A stretch of DNA of 64,000 bases from Galbula dea (GCA_013399015.1 VWZX01002268.1:1768861-1832860), one strand, 5' to 3'; positions 1 through 12,867 are shown, numbered from the stretch's first letter. Program-made: numbers and translations. Notes: generated from the sequence alone by a model not told the origin.

Positions 1-3000
1 GCCAGAGAGTTATCCACAGGCTGGGTGGGTGCTGGATGCCGAGCACTCCAGAAGTGGAAGGCTGCCTTTCTCTGTGGTAATAAATCTGCCTGCTTCTGCT
101 GCCAGGCAGGTGGATGGTGGAACTTGAACCATAGAAATCCTGCCCAGAGAAAAGGAAACATCAGTGGTGGAAGGGTATTTCAACATATCCATGTGGCAGA
201 TACACGAATCTCAACTCTCATATTTGCTTTGGCCAATGGTTCCTGCTAAGGTTCTGCAAGCTTGGAGGTGGCTTTCGACCCCTGTCTATCCCCCTTTGCA
301 CCCTTTCAAATGATCTGTATCTTCATATGGCTGGCAGTTGCCTGGAAATCTGTTCAAGCCCTCAAATGAAAGGCCAGGAGAAGCAATTGGTTTCTATTTC
401 TGGCTTTGCAACTTAACACCTCCCCAATTTGTGGTGAGTCACTTGAGGCCAGATTCTTAAAGAGATGGATTAGAGTGGACTCATTTTGGGTCTTTCTCTT
501 GGTGTCCAGCTGTAGCTTTAGATGCCTTCAAAATGTAATTCTTCATTGTTCATTGATCGGATGCCACCTAACTCTGGAGGAGCTGAAGTCTACAGTACTT
601 TCCACTTTTTTCTAAATGAAAAATTGCACACTTGGATGCATCTTGGTTTTGATGCTGTTGAGTAATGTCTTTGACTGACCTGCTGGACAGTAGGTATTCC
701 TCCATCTACTTTTCCTATGGAGTTCAAGTCTGAACCTCAAAACATAAGAGAAAATGCTGTCATGCACTTGCCTGTCTCTGACCCATCTGGTTTTTAATCC
801 ATAACTCTGTGCTTAAAGCGTTTGTCCAAGTAAGAGACCTAGAATCACCCTCATGCCTTCCAGGAGAACATCCTACCAGGGTGGGTGAAGTGGGACTCCC
901 CTCTGGAGACCAGCTTGTTATAGGGAACTATCTGGAGTAACCACTCTATTTGATTACTTGTGGGCCTCAAGTTTCCAGTTAAATGGCATTGATAATGGAC
1001 AGCACGAGAGCTGATTTATCACCATTTTGAAGCGTGTCATGATCCTACGGAGAAAAGCAGCATAAAAACGCAGCTTGGCTAAGGTGTTTGGAAGGCCTTG
1101 GTGACAGGCACACCTATAGTCAAAAAACGTTACACTGTTGCTTAATTAGCTCAACCCACCATTCTTTGTGCTGTGGATACGATTTTCCATGGCTAAGTGC
1201 AACAACGATTTCCAAAGTAAAACCTTGCTGAGCTGGCAGCTTGAAGATCCAGGCTTGGCTCTGTATTTATAAGCCTAAATGAAGGCACCTGGCTTCCACA
1301 GATGCCAAGTACCTGCACATCACATCAAATTGGATTTGAATGATTGTATGCAGATTGAAGTCCAAAGCTGTTAGCAGAAGGCCTCACCTGAAGACTGCAT
1401 GAGAGGAACCAACTCCTCAGTGATGTTTGCCCACCTTCAGGAGGGAGCCAAGAAGGTCCCTGTGAGGGAAAATCAGTGCTCTCCTTTTATTCAGTGGTTG
1501 GCAGTGCTGGGTTGAAGCTTTGGAAAGCATTTTTTGAAGTCCACTCTCCAATCTGGAAGGATTTAAGGCTGGCTTGCAAACTGTCTCTGCCTTCAAATAG
1601 CCCTTACCCAGGGTTGGGTTGCTTTATCAAAAACGAAAGGAAGATGGTAAAAAGGAGAGAAAGACCATACAGACTTTCAGATAGTGGTTTTTGGAATGGT
1701 AATACTCTGTTGAACTAATTCCCCAGCTTGGAGCGAATTAAAGTGATCTTTGCTCCACAAATTAATGCTAACACTATGGTTGTTTATCATATCCTGGTAA
1801 TATCACATGGGAATAAAAATATCAACTCTTATCTGTTCAAATAGCAGATATGTAATTTTTTGAGCTTCAGCATTGCAACAGCTGTTTCTCATGTCCTTGG
1901 AAATAATTGGTTGTTACAAAGGCTGTTTAAGTGTGAAAAAATCACTGCAGTTTTATAATTAGTTTATTTTTGAGGAAAAACATAACTGCCCTTTGCTACG
2001 AATGTGAGGGTTTCAGGTGGGATGTAGGGATAGCAGTGTAGGCACCTGGTTTATTGTGACATTAAACAGATAGTAAAACCAGAGGCTTATAAATATTAAG
2101 ATCTTAATCTCACAACAGAGCTCTGCTGGGGGAAAGCCAAAGACAAATAAGGCTTTGCCTGAAACGTGCTGTAGGGTTGGGGTCCCAGCGTGCTGTGTTA
2201 TGGAACAGGATGACTGTGCTGAGAGGATATAAATACAAGCAGCTGGCTCTAACAGTAGCATTGTATGAGATTCATTAGAGGATTTAGGCACACTATAGTT
2301 ATTTTTAGTGCATAAATTCATAAAAGTCTCTCTTTGGGTGCAATGTGATTCAGAAACACCTTACAAACATCTAATTTGGTGGGTTTGGGAAAGCTCCCTG
2401 GCTGCCTGAATGTCTGCTTTCAGGCATGACCAGTATTGCAGATGGCTTCAGAGCAACCAGTGGCAAGGACCCTGGCTCATGTCTGGCTCACTGGGCACAG
2501 AGCTGATGGCCTGGTTCCCCACCTGGCTTTGACTTTTCCCTTGATACCCCCAGGAAGAGACATGGCCAGCAGGTGCTCTGGGGAAGAGCCACCACTGGTT
2601 TGCACCAGCCTGTGTGAGCAGGAGGATTAGCAAAGGAGGGTGACACGGGCAGCTGAGAGAGTGGCCAGGCAGTGAGCAGCATCCCTCCAGAAGCTCCAGG
2701 GGTTAAATCACCACCAGTTTTGGGAAAGAGCTGGCAAATGCTGCTCACTTTGTGAATGAGTCTTTGGCCAGGAGTCCCCAAGGAGGGGAAAGGGAGGCAT
2801 TTAATGACTGCATACAGCACAAACCTACCCATGTTATTTCATAAGGGCTTCGTTAATTAGTGCCCTGCCTATTGCTTTGCCTCACATGTCCTTGGGTTTT
2901 GCTGGCCGTTCCTTCCCCTCCTGTGCTGGATGGGGAGTGCATGCTGGCCTGTGCAGTCTGCGAGGCATCTTCTCGTAGCCAGCTGGGCTTTGCCCTGTAG

Positions 3001-6000
3001 CTTCACTGGGCCAAAGAGGCTCCCAGGACTGCTAAGACACAAGCTGCAGGGCTCTTTCCCACAGCTTGTGCTTTCTCTGCGGGCTGCGTATAAAAACTGC
3101 TTAACGGCAGAGGCAGGCTGGTGGAGGGAGCCGTAGCTCTTAGGCGGGTGCTATCCCCAAGAGCACCAGCAGTCTTAGCAGAGCCTATTTATTGGTGCTT
3201 CTCCCTTCAAGGAGTAATAACTTCCAGATTTACTCCCCTTCTAACTGAGCATCTTTCAAAGTGGGTGTAGAACTATTTAAATAGCTTCTGTGGAGGTGGG
3301 ATGAGAAATTGCTCTTATTCCATAGTCTGCAATCAGCACCAAACAAGCACTTTTCTCCACTGCACACACAAACAGCCAAGCACTGCCAGCAGCCTCAGCA
3401 CTTTAGATCTGATTTTCTGCTTGCTGGTGTAAGACATGAGGAATTCCACTAACATCAACAGAGTTTCAATAGTGTAGTTTTTATTCTATTCTATTTTAAT
3501 CTGGTTAAACCTCCATATTTTTTTACCCCAGGGACTTTTCAATGACTGCACTTCAGGAGGAGGTGAACCTCCTCTGCCATGCATGGATAGTGCAGATCCA
3601 CTGAAGCCCTTGCTGCCCAGCGTAGCTGGGCCACAGCATCCTCCTGGACAGCCCTTCACCTGGGTCTTGGAAGTGTCAAGGAACAGCTTCTTCCTGGACA
3701 GCCAAACACATCCTCTTGCACCAGAGAGAGAAGCTTGCAGCATCCCTGAAGAAAGTGGAAGCTGGACATGTCCTGGGGTGCCCTCCTGGGACATGCAAAT
3801 TTGGACTCTTTACTTTGCCAGCTCACCTGTGGGAAGAGCCTCATATCTGAGGGCTGATCATTTTGGCAGAACAAACCCAGTGAAGGGCAAATGTAAAGAG
3901 TGCAAAGTCCCAGACTCATACCTGCTTGTTTGAAGCAGAAATGTGGTGCAGAGCAAAGAGTACAAAGAAGGCTCAGGCCTTCAGGAGTGCTGGAGTCAAG
4001 GACAGACAGCTTTTCTGGTGGCTTTCAGAGTGAGCACCTCCCTGTACCAAATGGAAGTGTAGCTGCTCACCTTAACAACAAACCTCAACAAAAAATTTAG
4101 GTCCTTGCTGAGTCAGTTTTGTAGCAGCCGATGTGTGGTATTTTCCTGCACCACTTCTTTTTCTTTTGGTGCAAACATGGGTGGCAATCTGATTAGCTTA
4201 TGATTCATGATTTGGCTAATGTCCCTACTTCCCCCAATCCCCACCTGTTCAAATAACTACTGCTGTAATGTAGGCTGTTAACTTGAAATAACTTTTCCAA
4301 GCCCTTTTGTAAATGAGCTCTGGAAGTTGCTTTAAGTCTTGTCCATGGGCAGAAATGCTTTTAAAAAACAACTCAACCTGTTGCAAGACTCTACATGGGC
4401 ATTTAGAAAGAAACAAGTTCACTCTGAGCTGTTCCTAATCAACTAGTGCCATGGTCAGACATGCTATTCTGGAAGAGCCTGGTTCCCAGCCACTGCTTCT
4501 TGGTGCTACTTCTTGTTAAAGCCAACCCCTCCCCAGCTCTGCTGCATAGAAATACTGCTCCTCACCTAGTCTCGGCAGCAGGAGCCAGGTGAGCAAACAC
4601 TCCTGTTCAAGGAGTCACAGCTGATCTAGAATGTTGTGCCAGGGCAGTGTGAGGACAGGCTGTGTCATGTAGTTTGACCACCAAACCTCAACAGAGCAGA
4701 GGCAAAGCCTGCATGAGCATCAGTGGTGGGTTAATGCTGGTGTCTTGAGCCAGATCAACTACCATTACATCAGTGAGACCAACACTGCACCTTTGGTCAT
4801 TGCCTGGTCCTGTGCCCACCACTCATCAGTGCAGTTAAACTAACACAAGTGAGTTACACCAGTGACTCCATATGCCCCATGCACCAATTTAAACAGATCA
4901 AACAGGCTCAGGGCAACAGTCACCAGAGGTTTAATTTATTCTATTCCACAACTGGCCAAAGTATTGCAACAGACAGGTTGGATAGTTTTGAAGCACACAT
5001 GCTTTTCAGCATCTGTGCTTAAATCCTTGGGAAGACCATTAGGCAAATCCTAATCTTGTGCAGTTCTCTTCTGACCACACATTCCTCTTTACTCACCTGC
5101 CTCATTCCTTGCACAACCCTCCTCAACTGCCGGTTTCATGCTTTGTAGCATGTTTAGCTCTCTCTTCCTCCATTGCAGCAGATGTCTAGTCCTTCTCCTG
5201 TAAATTCAGCCTTCCCCAGTGGCAGATCAGCAGGTTGGGGTTTGCATGAAGCACCTCACACCATAGGCAGGATGCAGAGCCTCTGGACCTCTCGAAACCA
5301 GCACAAAGGCAGCAGGAGAGGAGTGGCTGTGTGATCATGCTGCTGCAGTCAGGATGCAGGTTTTGCACCAGAGGAGTTAGATGCTTTGCCTGTGGGTAAA
5401 AGCAGTAGGTTCACCAAGAAAGTGTCTCTCCATAGGTGGTGTGCTAATTTCACCCCTGGCAAACAGCATTAATATAATACATCAAAGCTGGCTGCATTAA
5501 TAGCAAACCAAGGGAAAGGATTTGCTATACATGCTAGCTACTTTTCAAATGCAAATGTCTGTTTTAAATCAGATTAAGACAGAAGGAAGCCTAGAGAATG
5601 CCAATAATTAATACATGATAAAGGAATAAACATCCAGGGCATCAAAAGATAAAAACACAATCACAAAGATGAAAGTAATCCATCTTCCCCATGCAGCCTG
5701 CTCTGCTGCGCAGCGTAAGTGGTATGCATCCCCATTCCCATTTCCATAGGTCGGCCGTATGTGTGCACCCAAAGCAGCTGCTGAGGAAATGAAAAGAATC
5801 CTTAAACCAGATGAAGAAGTGGAGAATCCCTAGGCTGGGCTGGGCTCAACTCAGCTTGGCTCTCCAGATCCCTTACATCTTGTGAGCCATGCTTCTGAGA
5901 AGAGGGAGCCTTTAGCAGTCACTTTTACTCATTGGAAATGACCTTGGTCCCTTCAGAGTGTGCATGTCTAGCTTCTGCTGCTTTAAACCAGTGAGAAAGG

Positions 6001-6250
6001 TGGTGTCTGGGATCCTCACTGAGCCATGAGCGGACCTTAGAAATGTTTTGCTCGGGCTTCCCTGCCTTCTTTTCCATACACAAAAAGTAGACCAGCCTCT
6101 CCCCTCCTCCCCTTGTTCCCCCAAATCTGCATGTTGAGTTACAGTTAAGGTTACAGCAGGATGTATCTTATCTACCTTAAATCTTAAAAGAAGAGAAATA
6201 GGAAACTTGAGGCCAAATGTTAACAGGCTGTATCCCCCTTTCATATTTCG
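1..6250. other. Unique non-coding sequence, no gene seen
   Basis: No open frame here resembles a known protein; all are short (up to about 116 codons) and overlap one another on both strands, as expected by chance. The part from about 2430 to 3140 is more GC-rich than its surroundings but has few CpG dinucleotides, so it is not a CpG island. Two AT-rich stretches, about 1000-1260 and 5460-5640, contain homeodomain-like TAAT cores and are described as findings. I see no repeat family in this span. Confidence 0.7.
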
Positions 6251-6345
6251 GAGAATCACAGAATGTCCTGAGTTGGAAGGGACCCATAAGGATCATATTT
6301 CTTACAATTCACACAGTACTGGCATCAGACCCCCTGGTCAGCACT
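6251..6345 (-). mobile_element. CR1 LINE 3' end fragment, 5'-truncated
   Basis: Read on the plus strand, this begins with the reverse complement of a CR1 3' terminus: an 'aatcacagaatgtcc' box, then 'agttggaagggaccca' and 'aaggatcat'. That order is characteristic of bird CR1 tails, which insert as short 5'-truncated copies with no poly(A). The match fades after about 60 bases, so the right border is approximate. Only 3' UTR is present and no protein is encoded. A related LTR sharing the same box is a less likely alternative. Confidence 0.55.
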
Positions 6346-6775
6346 GCCCTGTGGTTTTGCTTCCTTCTTCAGCTGATACTGAGATAGAAGCACTTACTCC
6401 AGCTTTATTAAGCTTGCATAATGCTCCAAACTGTAGCAGGCCTTGCATATCGATTGTATCAGGAGATAAGGAGGCCTGACTCGCAGTCAGTCCATGCATG
6501 CGGGAAGTGAGCTTCTCTGAAGGCAGATAAGCATCACTGTTAATGTTTGAAAGCTGCTGCTCACTGCTCTGTCAGAGAAGCCCTGTGGCTGCTGGTTTTG
6601 CTGACTGGTATGTGTACCAGTCCCTGAATTTGGATAGTGCTTATCTCACCAAGCAGTTCTTTACTTTCAGCCCTAATTACCAAAAGAAGTTTCTTCTGAG
6701 ACCTCTTAGGTGCTGTTTTGCTGACTGAAAGGTTCACAAAGTGTCCCCAAATCAGAACATAGGGTTTAAAAGTCA
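6346..6775. other. Unique spacer between CR1 fragments
   Basis: No gene or repeat is recognised. A short frame (6543-6728) runs through it without protein-like features. This is ordinary spacer between two independent CR1 insertions. Confidence 0.6.
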
Positions 6776-7000
6776 AATCATAGAACTACAAAATTATTTT
6801 GGTTGGAAGGGACATTCAAAGATCATCTAGTCCAACCCCCTGCTGTGAGCAGAGACACCCTCCACTAGAACAGATTGCTCAAAAGCTCAAAGCCCCATGC
6901 AACCTGACCTTGAACACTCCCAGGAAGGGGGCATCCACAACTTCACTGGGTAACCTGTTCCAGTGCCTCACCACCCTCTTAAAAAAAGTACTCCTCATAT
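6776..7000 (-). mobile_element. CR1 LINE 3' fragment (avian type)
   Basis: The minus-strand CR1 tail is clear: 'atcatagaa', 'ggttggaagggaca', 'gatcatctagtccaaccccc', then the 3' UTR blocks 'cattgctcaaa'-like, 'catgcaacctgaccttgaacac' and 'gggcatccacaacttc'. These are the standard blocks of a 5'-truncated avian CR1. The copy stops within the 'ctcaccaccctc' block and is followed immediately by a second CR1 terminus at 7001. It contains 3' UTR only. The long open frame that crosses this region (6799-7434) is on the opposite strand to the LINE and runs through both copies, so it is not a gene. Confidence 0.87.
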
Positions 7001-7372
7001 CATCACAGAATGACAGAGGTTGGAAAAGACATTTAATATTATTTAGTCTAACTCAATGTAAACCTAACACTGCCAAGTCCTCCACGAAACCATGTCCCCA
7101 AGTGATGGGTATGTCTTTTAAATACCTCCAGGGACTGTTACTCAACCACTTCCCTGAGCAGCATGTTCCAATGCTTAACAACCCTTCTGGTGAAGAAGTT
7201 TTTCCTATTACCCAGCCTAATCCTTCCCTGGCACAACTGGAGGCCATTTCCTCTTGTTCTATTGTTTTTCACTTGGGAGAAGAGACCAACACCCACCTCA
7301 CTACAGCTTCCTTTCACATAGTTGCCGGGAGCGAGAAGGTCTTTCCTGAGCCTCCTTTTCTCTTAAACATAC
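7001..7372 (-). mobile_element. CR1 LINE 3' fragment, second subfamily, abutting the previous one
   Basis: A second CR1 3' terminus begins at once with 'catcacagaatgacagaggttgg'-type sequence. It continues through recognisable blocks in the expected reverse order: 'cctaacactgccaagtcc', 'aaatacctccaggga', 'actcaaccacttccctg', 'gaagaagtttttcc', 'ggccatttcctcttg', 'gggagaagagaccaacac' and 'gagcctccttttctc'. The last blocks lie near the end of the ORF2 coding region. Recognition is lost near 7372, although weak CR1-like sequence may continue to about 7430. The block spellings differ from those of the copy at 6776-7000, so the two are separate insertions of different subfamilies. The plus-strand copy at 53918-54364 belongs to a similar subfamily. 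Confidence 0.9.
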
Positions 7373-10300
7373 ATAATGACAAAAATCCAGCCAAACCTCT
7401 CCAGCTGATACGTTCCACCCAGCCTGTGGGATAAATCAGAGGGATCAAATTACAACCAACCAGTTCTTGTTCAGCCCTTCCTCACTGTGGAGGACCCTGT
7501 CAAGTGTGCAGATCCAGATGTGATGGTATCATCTATGCTCTACAGATTGCATGAAGAGGAGATGCCAGTGCCACCAGCAGCATTAATTTAACAGCATGTA
7601 CATTACTGCCAGCACCTACCTACAGGTCTGCAGAGGCCATTGCAGAAGCCAGCTGAATCAGCAGTTATCTTTTGGAAGACAAGCTGAGCCTCTGGATCTT
7701 CTGAGCAAGGAGTACATTTCCCCTCAACCAGTGGTGATTTAGGCTTGACCATACTCCTGTTGACAATATCAAAGCCTTCTGGTAGATCACAGGTGTTAGC
7801 ATAGATTCTGATCTTTGGTTACTGCCCAAAGAAGATTATTAATCACTGACAAGCACTATGCTAAGCTAGTCTAAACAAGAAGTTTAGCATTCAGGATTTC
7901 AGGTAATATCAAAATCATGAAAGGTCTGAATTTCCATCTTGTCCCTGGGATCCCTAAGGCTTGGTCCTACTAATTAGAGTAATCATTGTGACCAAATATT
8001 GCAGAAGTCCTTACCAGCCTCGGCCAAAAGGATGTCTGAGATAGAAATAAGCCAGGGGTGGTGTTGAAGGAAACACTGCTTCTAAGACCTGCATATAGTT
8101 ACTTTATATATGAACCAGAAGAGGGTTGTGTACTCAAAAGATGTAAGTGAATACTATGTGCTGGACTAGATTACACACAAAACTTTACCTGTTTATGTGT
8201 GAAAGAAAATGTCCTTTTGAGACATATTGCAATTCTGCCCTTGATTTCAACAGCACTAAAATCCCACTCAAGCAAAACCCACCAAGAACTGGGTAAGGAG
8301 CAGCCAAGCCCACTCCCTGCTGGCCTTACCATTGAAGCCTGTTTGGTTTCACAAGATATTGTAGTCTTAAAAACCAGCATTTATAAATTTTAGTTCTACT
8401 AAGAAAGTAAGGACTTCAGTGGGGAAAGAAACCAGCAGATTCCAGTGGATTTGGGATTCAACTTCACAAGCAATTCTCTTTTGCTGTGTTTTTCTGTATT
8501 TTTCATGACTGGAGGGAGCAAGCTGAGTTTCATAACTTTTTAGATTCTGGTTGGGCTTCCACTACAGACAAAGGTGATATTTGCAGGTTGAAGTACAGCC
8601 TTTATTTACCTTAGTGACACATCTCTCAGCAGCTTCAACTAGGAAAGAGTTTTGTCCACAATATCTTTCACTGGCAGGGCTTTTGTTCCCATGGTCAAGT
8701 CAATAACCCTCCCGTTCACCTCCGTCCCTGCAGCATGACGCTGGGCAGCATCCTTGTTCTTCTGTGGCCACAACAGCTTTGCTCCCTCTCATAAACAACT
8801 GCTTGCTTTGGGTTGATTTCTGCCCTAAACAATATTTCTTCTTATAACTTCCCTTTTATTTATTGCCTAAAATTCTAGATTAAATGCCATCTCCTAGCAA
8901 CTGGTATATTTTTGTCCCTAGTCTGCTAACTTTCAGTGCTTGGATATTGCTCTCCATTCATTTTGCTGTCTCAGACAGAAAACACTAGTTTCCAGAGACC
9001 TGGTGTATTTACATATGTTTGTTAAATTTGTAAACAGTCAAGTCAGTTGAACAGCTAACTTTATATCCATCTGTTTGTTGCTGCTATAGATGTGCTTTAG
9101 AGAAACAAAAATACACAGTGTAGTCCACTTGTTGGGTGCATCTTTAGAAGAGAGACACACGAGATGGGAGCTGCCTTGGTGGGAACATCCTGCCTGAGAT
9201 ATTTTGGGAGGGAGCTCTTCTTCCCACTGTGAAACCCCTTCAATTTTCTTGACATGTCAAAGAAACACCAAGAAATGTGCTTCCTACCTCTGCAGACTAA
9301 ACCAGGTGTGTCCTCCCAGCAAGTCACGGCAAAAGCATGTGATGAATCTCAAGAGGAGGACGGGACTGAGCTATGCCCACAGTGAATCCTGCATGGTAAT
9401 GGGTGCCTGTCCTGTAAAATAGGAGCAGGAGAAACCTCACATTAAAAAAGAGCCATTTCTCCTTGGCTGTTCAGCTCAGATTCTGCAAAATTACTTCTAA
9501 ATGTGTGTGGGGAGGGGTATTTGAATCTTTTATCTTTGTCTGGTGGCACAGGGCTTGTCCATCATGACAGGTATCTTATCTGAAATTCTCAAAATTATTA
9601 GGGACTTGTCTATGAATTTGACTTCAAAGAGCATCAGTATGTAGGGTTCATCTCACCTAACCTTAGTAAGCTACAGACTTTATTCTGAGCTGGTTACTGA
9701 GCTTTCTTTGATGAACAACAGAGGGAAACAGCATCTTTTAGGGTGCTCTTTGTCATTGTAGCTGCCTATTTTAGCCTGGGATGTGGAATCCCCAAGTAGA
9801 GCCCATAAACAGATATTGCAGATGTTCACTGCTGGTCAGGTGGATCCCATTGAAACAACATAGCAGAATCCATCCTTAGATTTACAATTTCTTCTTCTCA
9901 AAATTTTGTCACTTCTCTATCCATGACAATGTAACTTTAGCTGTTTTTTCCGTTTGCAACAGTTATAAATTGAATTTATGTGTAATAAAGGATGCTCTCC
10001 ATGAGCATAAAAGAACAACTGATGATTCATGACTTTTATTTCTGTATCTTCTCACTTCCAGAATATCTATTTGACAATCTGTGAATCATATGCATTGGCT
10101 TGGATGGATATACTCAGATCTGGTTTGTACAGTGAGATGTAAACAATCAGTTAATTAAATGAAATTTTATCTGTGAATTACTGTCTCCCCTCTCTCCTCT
10201 TTTCTCTCCCTTCCTTCTGCTTTAATTCAGCACTGTTCCCAGGAATGATCCTGTCACCTGACAACCTGAAATCATGACACACACCTATTCCAGCAGCAAC

Positions 10301-11957
10301 ATTCCATTGGCAGGTATGAAGATATCCATGACTTCCTGCAAAATTAACGTGGTACCAGGACTAGTTACAAGCACTGGGGCATTTAATTTTACATTCCTGC
10401 TAAAAACCAGTACTTCCCGTCCCATGCTTCAGCTGGGCTGGCTCAGAGAGAAGGACACTTGTAGCATTATTTAATACTACCTTATTTTCCTGCATAGGCC
10501 ACTGCAAGGTACCAGACAAAGCTCTCCTTTGACAGACGAGCTCGAAAGGACAGATTTGCATCCTACTAACTCTAAAATCTGCGTAAGGAAGGATGCATGC
10601 CAGTGATCCCCTGATGGCTGAGTGCTGCTGTAGATAGCTGTGATCACCCAATGAGCAAATGAATTTTGTCTGATCTTGCTGAGCTGGTTGGGTCTTGCCT
10701 GCTACATACTATGGTCTCATTAGCACCTACTGACAGATGTTTTCCTCTCAGTTTGGGCAGAGGTGCCTGCTTGTCAACAGGCGATGCTGAATGGAGATAT
10801 GTGTCAGCTTTTGGCAATTTTATGGAGTTTGGCTCCAGGAGGATTAAACTCTGCTCATAACACAAAGTAAGGTAACTGTTATGAATTCTGATGGAGAGTA
10901 GTTGTGCAGTTGTGTATAGCAATAGCAGGTTAAAAATGCTAGCACTGAGGCTTTGTGAAAGGTGTTTGTTATTTTTCATAGAGCAGAAGCAGTGAAGGCA
11001 GTAGATTGCTTCTGTGCATCCTTCCTCCTCACTGTTACCCCAGACAGAGCAGTGCTTGCATGCAGAAAGCAAGGAACTCTTCTCTAGAAAGCAAAGTCTG
11101 GGATGGGCTTTTCAATGGTCTGACCTTTCCTCCTGTGCAGCTCAGTCTCCCGTTTTGGGATGTCCCTTTCCTTGCTTCCGTTTACACTTATTTACAAAGA
11201 GAGCTGTGTGGTGCCAGTCTCCTGCACTCAAGCTTATCAAGCTGGGCTTTTTTAGAAAGAGGGAGAGTCTTAAAATACAGGCTTTGTCTAGATGTAAACT
11301 GTACCATGCTATTCTGTGTCTTGGAATTATGTACAGGAATTTAATAACTCGCATGAATGAGGTTCTCCCTGCACCAGAATGTAGGCCTTTCACTGACAGA
11401 CATTGGAAATGTTCCCTTGATCTTGATACACCATTCAAAGATTTGGTCTCAAACAGCTGAAAGCTGGAGGTGATGTCCCTGCAGTAAATTGGAGAAGCAC
11501 AAATAGATGTCTCACATGTCTACGGCTCTATCACTTTTTAATGCTCCACCTCTCTAGGATTTACCTTTGTACTCATAGATCCTGCAACACTCTTGAAAAC
11601 CAAATTAAGCTGCCATGATCTCCCCTCCCAATTCCTCTCTCTTGTGCAAAAAGGTGGATTTTCTGGCCATATTTCTCCTGCCATAAACCCTAAGCAATAG
11701 AGCCAGTGGCAAGAAAAGGTGACAGCTTAGAAGAACCCATTGTTTGAACCTAGTCTGATGAATGCAGATGCTCCCAGCATCTTTTCATTTACCAGCACAG
11801 ATGTGTCTTAGGCTCCACCCTGCCCCTGCCCATGGACTGACGCTACACTACCTGAGGCTTGCTCAGAAAAAAAGAAAGGGATGGATATTAAAAAAAAAAA
11901 AAAGTGAGCAAAGTGGGCAATGACAGTCAGGAGTGAACTGGTACCAAATTGGATGGA
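7373..11957. other. Unique non-coding sequence, no gene seen
   Basis: No protein-like frame or repeat family is recognised. The largest frames (10644-11072 minus and 11014-11460 plus) show no domain, compositional bias or homology I recognise, and overlapping frames on both strands argue for chance. A 14-base A tract at 11890-11903 sits just upstream of the CR1 at 11958. A pyrimidine-rich patch lies near 10188-10225. Confidence 0.65.
11890..11903. repeat. Poly(A) tract, 14 bases
   Basis: An uninterrupted run of A residues. It could be a microsatellite seed or an old retrotransposon tail. I see no processed gene copy upstream of it, so it is recorded only as a mononucleotide repeat. Confidence 0.9.
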
Positions 11958-12172
11958 TCATAGAGTCATAAAGTCATAGAATGGTTTGGGTTGGAAGGGA
12001 CCTTAAAAATCATCTGGTTCCAACCCGTTCCACTAGACTACATTGCTCAAAGCTCCAGCCTGGCCTTGAACACTGCCAGAGATGGGGCATCCACAACTTT
12101 TCTGGGCAACCTGTTCTTCATAGTGAAGAATTTCTTCCTAACGTGTAATATAAATCTGCCCTCTAACAAGGG
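11958..12172 (-). mobile_element. CR1 LINE 3' fragment (avian type, relatively well preserved)
   Basis: This starts with an imperfect tandem of 'tcatagagtcataaagtcatagaatgg', the reverse complement of the short 8-10 bp terminal repeats that end avian CR1 copies. It then shows 'ggtttgggttggaagggacc', 'aaaaatcatctggttccaaccc', 'cattgctcaaagctccagcctggccttgaacac', 'ggggcatccacaac', 'gggcaacctgttc' and 'gaatttcttcctaac'. It covers the 3' UTR and stops before ORF2 sequence. The box order is complete and spelling is close to the usual consensus, so this is probably the youngest of the CR1 copies in the window. Confidence 0.92.
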
Positions 12173-12504
12173 GCAGATTTAACAAAAGGGCAGAGGCAGG
12201 GACCAGGCTCTCAGGGGTGGAGATGCTGATGTAAAGGCAGAAGAGAAAGCCAGTAAGGCAGGCAAAGAGGCACAGGAATGGCAAATTAATCTTTACAGCA
12301 GCAATTTGAATGGACATGTGCCAAGAAAGATTTAATTTGTTAGGGGCAGAGAGAGGGATGTTGCGGTAAGACATGAGATGATGTGAAGTTTAGCTATGTG
12401 GATGGAGGGGAAAGGCTGTATTGTGGCTATAGCATGAAGGAAGAGTCTGGAAGGCTTCAGTCTGGTAGCCTGGAAGTGGTTGAGAGATGCCCTGTGGCCT
12501 CTGT
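12173..12504. other. Spacer between CR1 copies
   Basis: Purine-rich unique sequence with no recognised gene or repeat. It separates the minus-strand avian CR1 from an old plus-strand CR1 tail. Confidence 0.55.
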
Positions 12505-12573
12505 AATGCACAAGAGCAGCTTAGATAATCATGGTGGTCCCTTCTGAGTTTAGCATCTATAAATCTGTGAAAT
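12505..12573 (+). mobile_element. Old CR1-clade LINE 3' tail, plus strand
   Basis: The segment reads 'cttagataatcatggtggtccc', 'ttctgagtttagcatctat' and 'aaatctgtgaa'. This matches the 3' terminus of the ancient CR1 lineages shared by turtles, crocodiles and birds, in which a 'gatgatcatggtggtcccttctg' box is followed by short 'atctatgaa' repeats. Only the last 70 or so bases are recognisable. It is far more diverged from the avian CR1 copies than they are from one another, which fits a much older insertion. Confidence 0.6.
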
Positions 12574-12867
12574 AGGAGCTTTAAACCACAATGAAGGGCT
12601 GAGTCCTTGGTGCATCACATTGAAAGCCCTGAGCAACCTGAGATATTGGCCTTTAATACTGGGATTTAGGGGTATAGGAAATCTATTTCAGGAGATTATT
12701 TTTTTAAGGTTTATTTCATCTACCTGGTTTTTACAGGCAGTCTATAAAAAAACCCTCATAAAATATTTAGAGCACTCTAAATATCCCTAAAAGAGTCTTT
12801 TCATAACATGTGTTGCATAAATAGGCTAAATGCTGCTGCGAGGTGATATACAGACATCATCACTTTG

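Noticed and set aside
3089..3096. TATAAAAA in a GC-rich patch, possible promoter
   Set aside because: No CpG island, initiator or following coding sequence. A single TATA match is expected many times by chance. The same applies to TATAAATA near 2228.
6799..7434. Longest open frame in the window (211 codons, plus strand)
   Set aside because: It lies antisense to two CR1 3' ends and reads straight through their junction. The peptide is just the reverse of CR1 UTR and ORF2 sequence.
8810..8960. Possible very old CR1 ('atttcttcttataacttcc', 'ccatctcctagcaactgg', 'agtctgctaac')
   Set aside because: Individual words resemble old CR1 UTR blocks but the order and spacing do not line up well enough to support the call.
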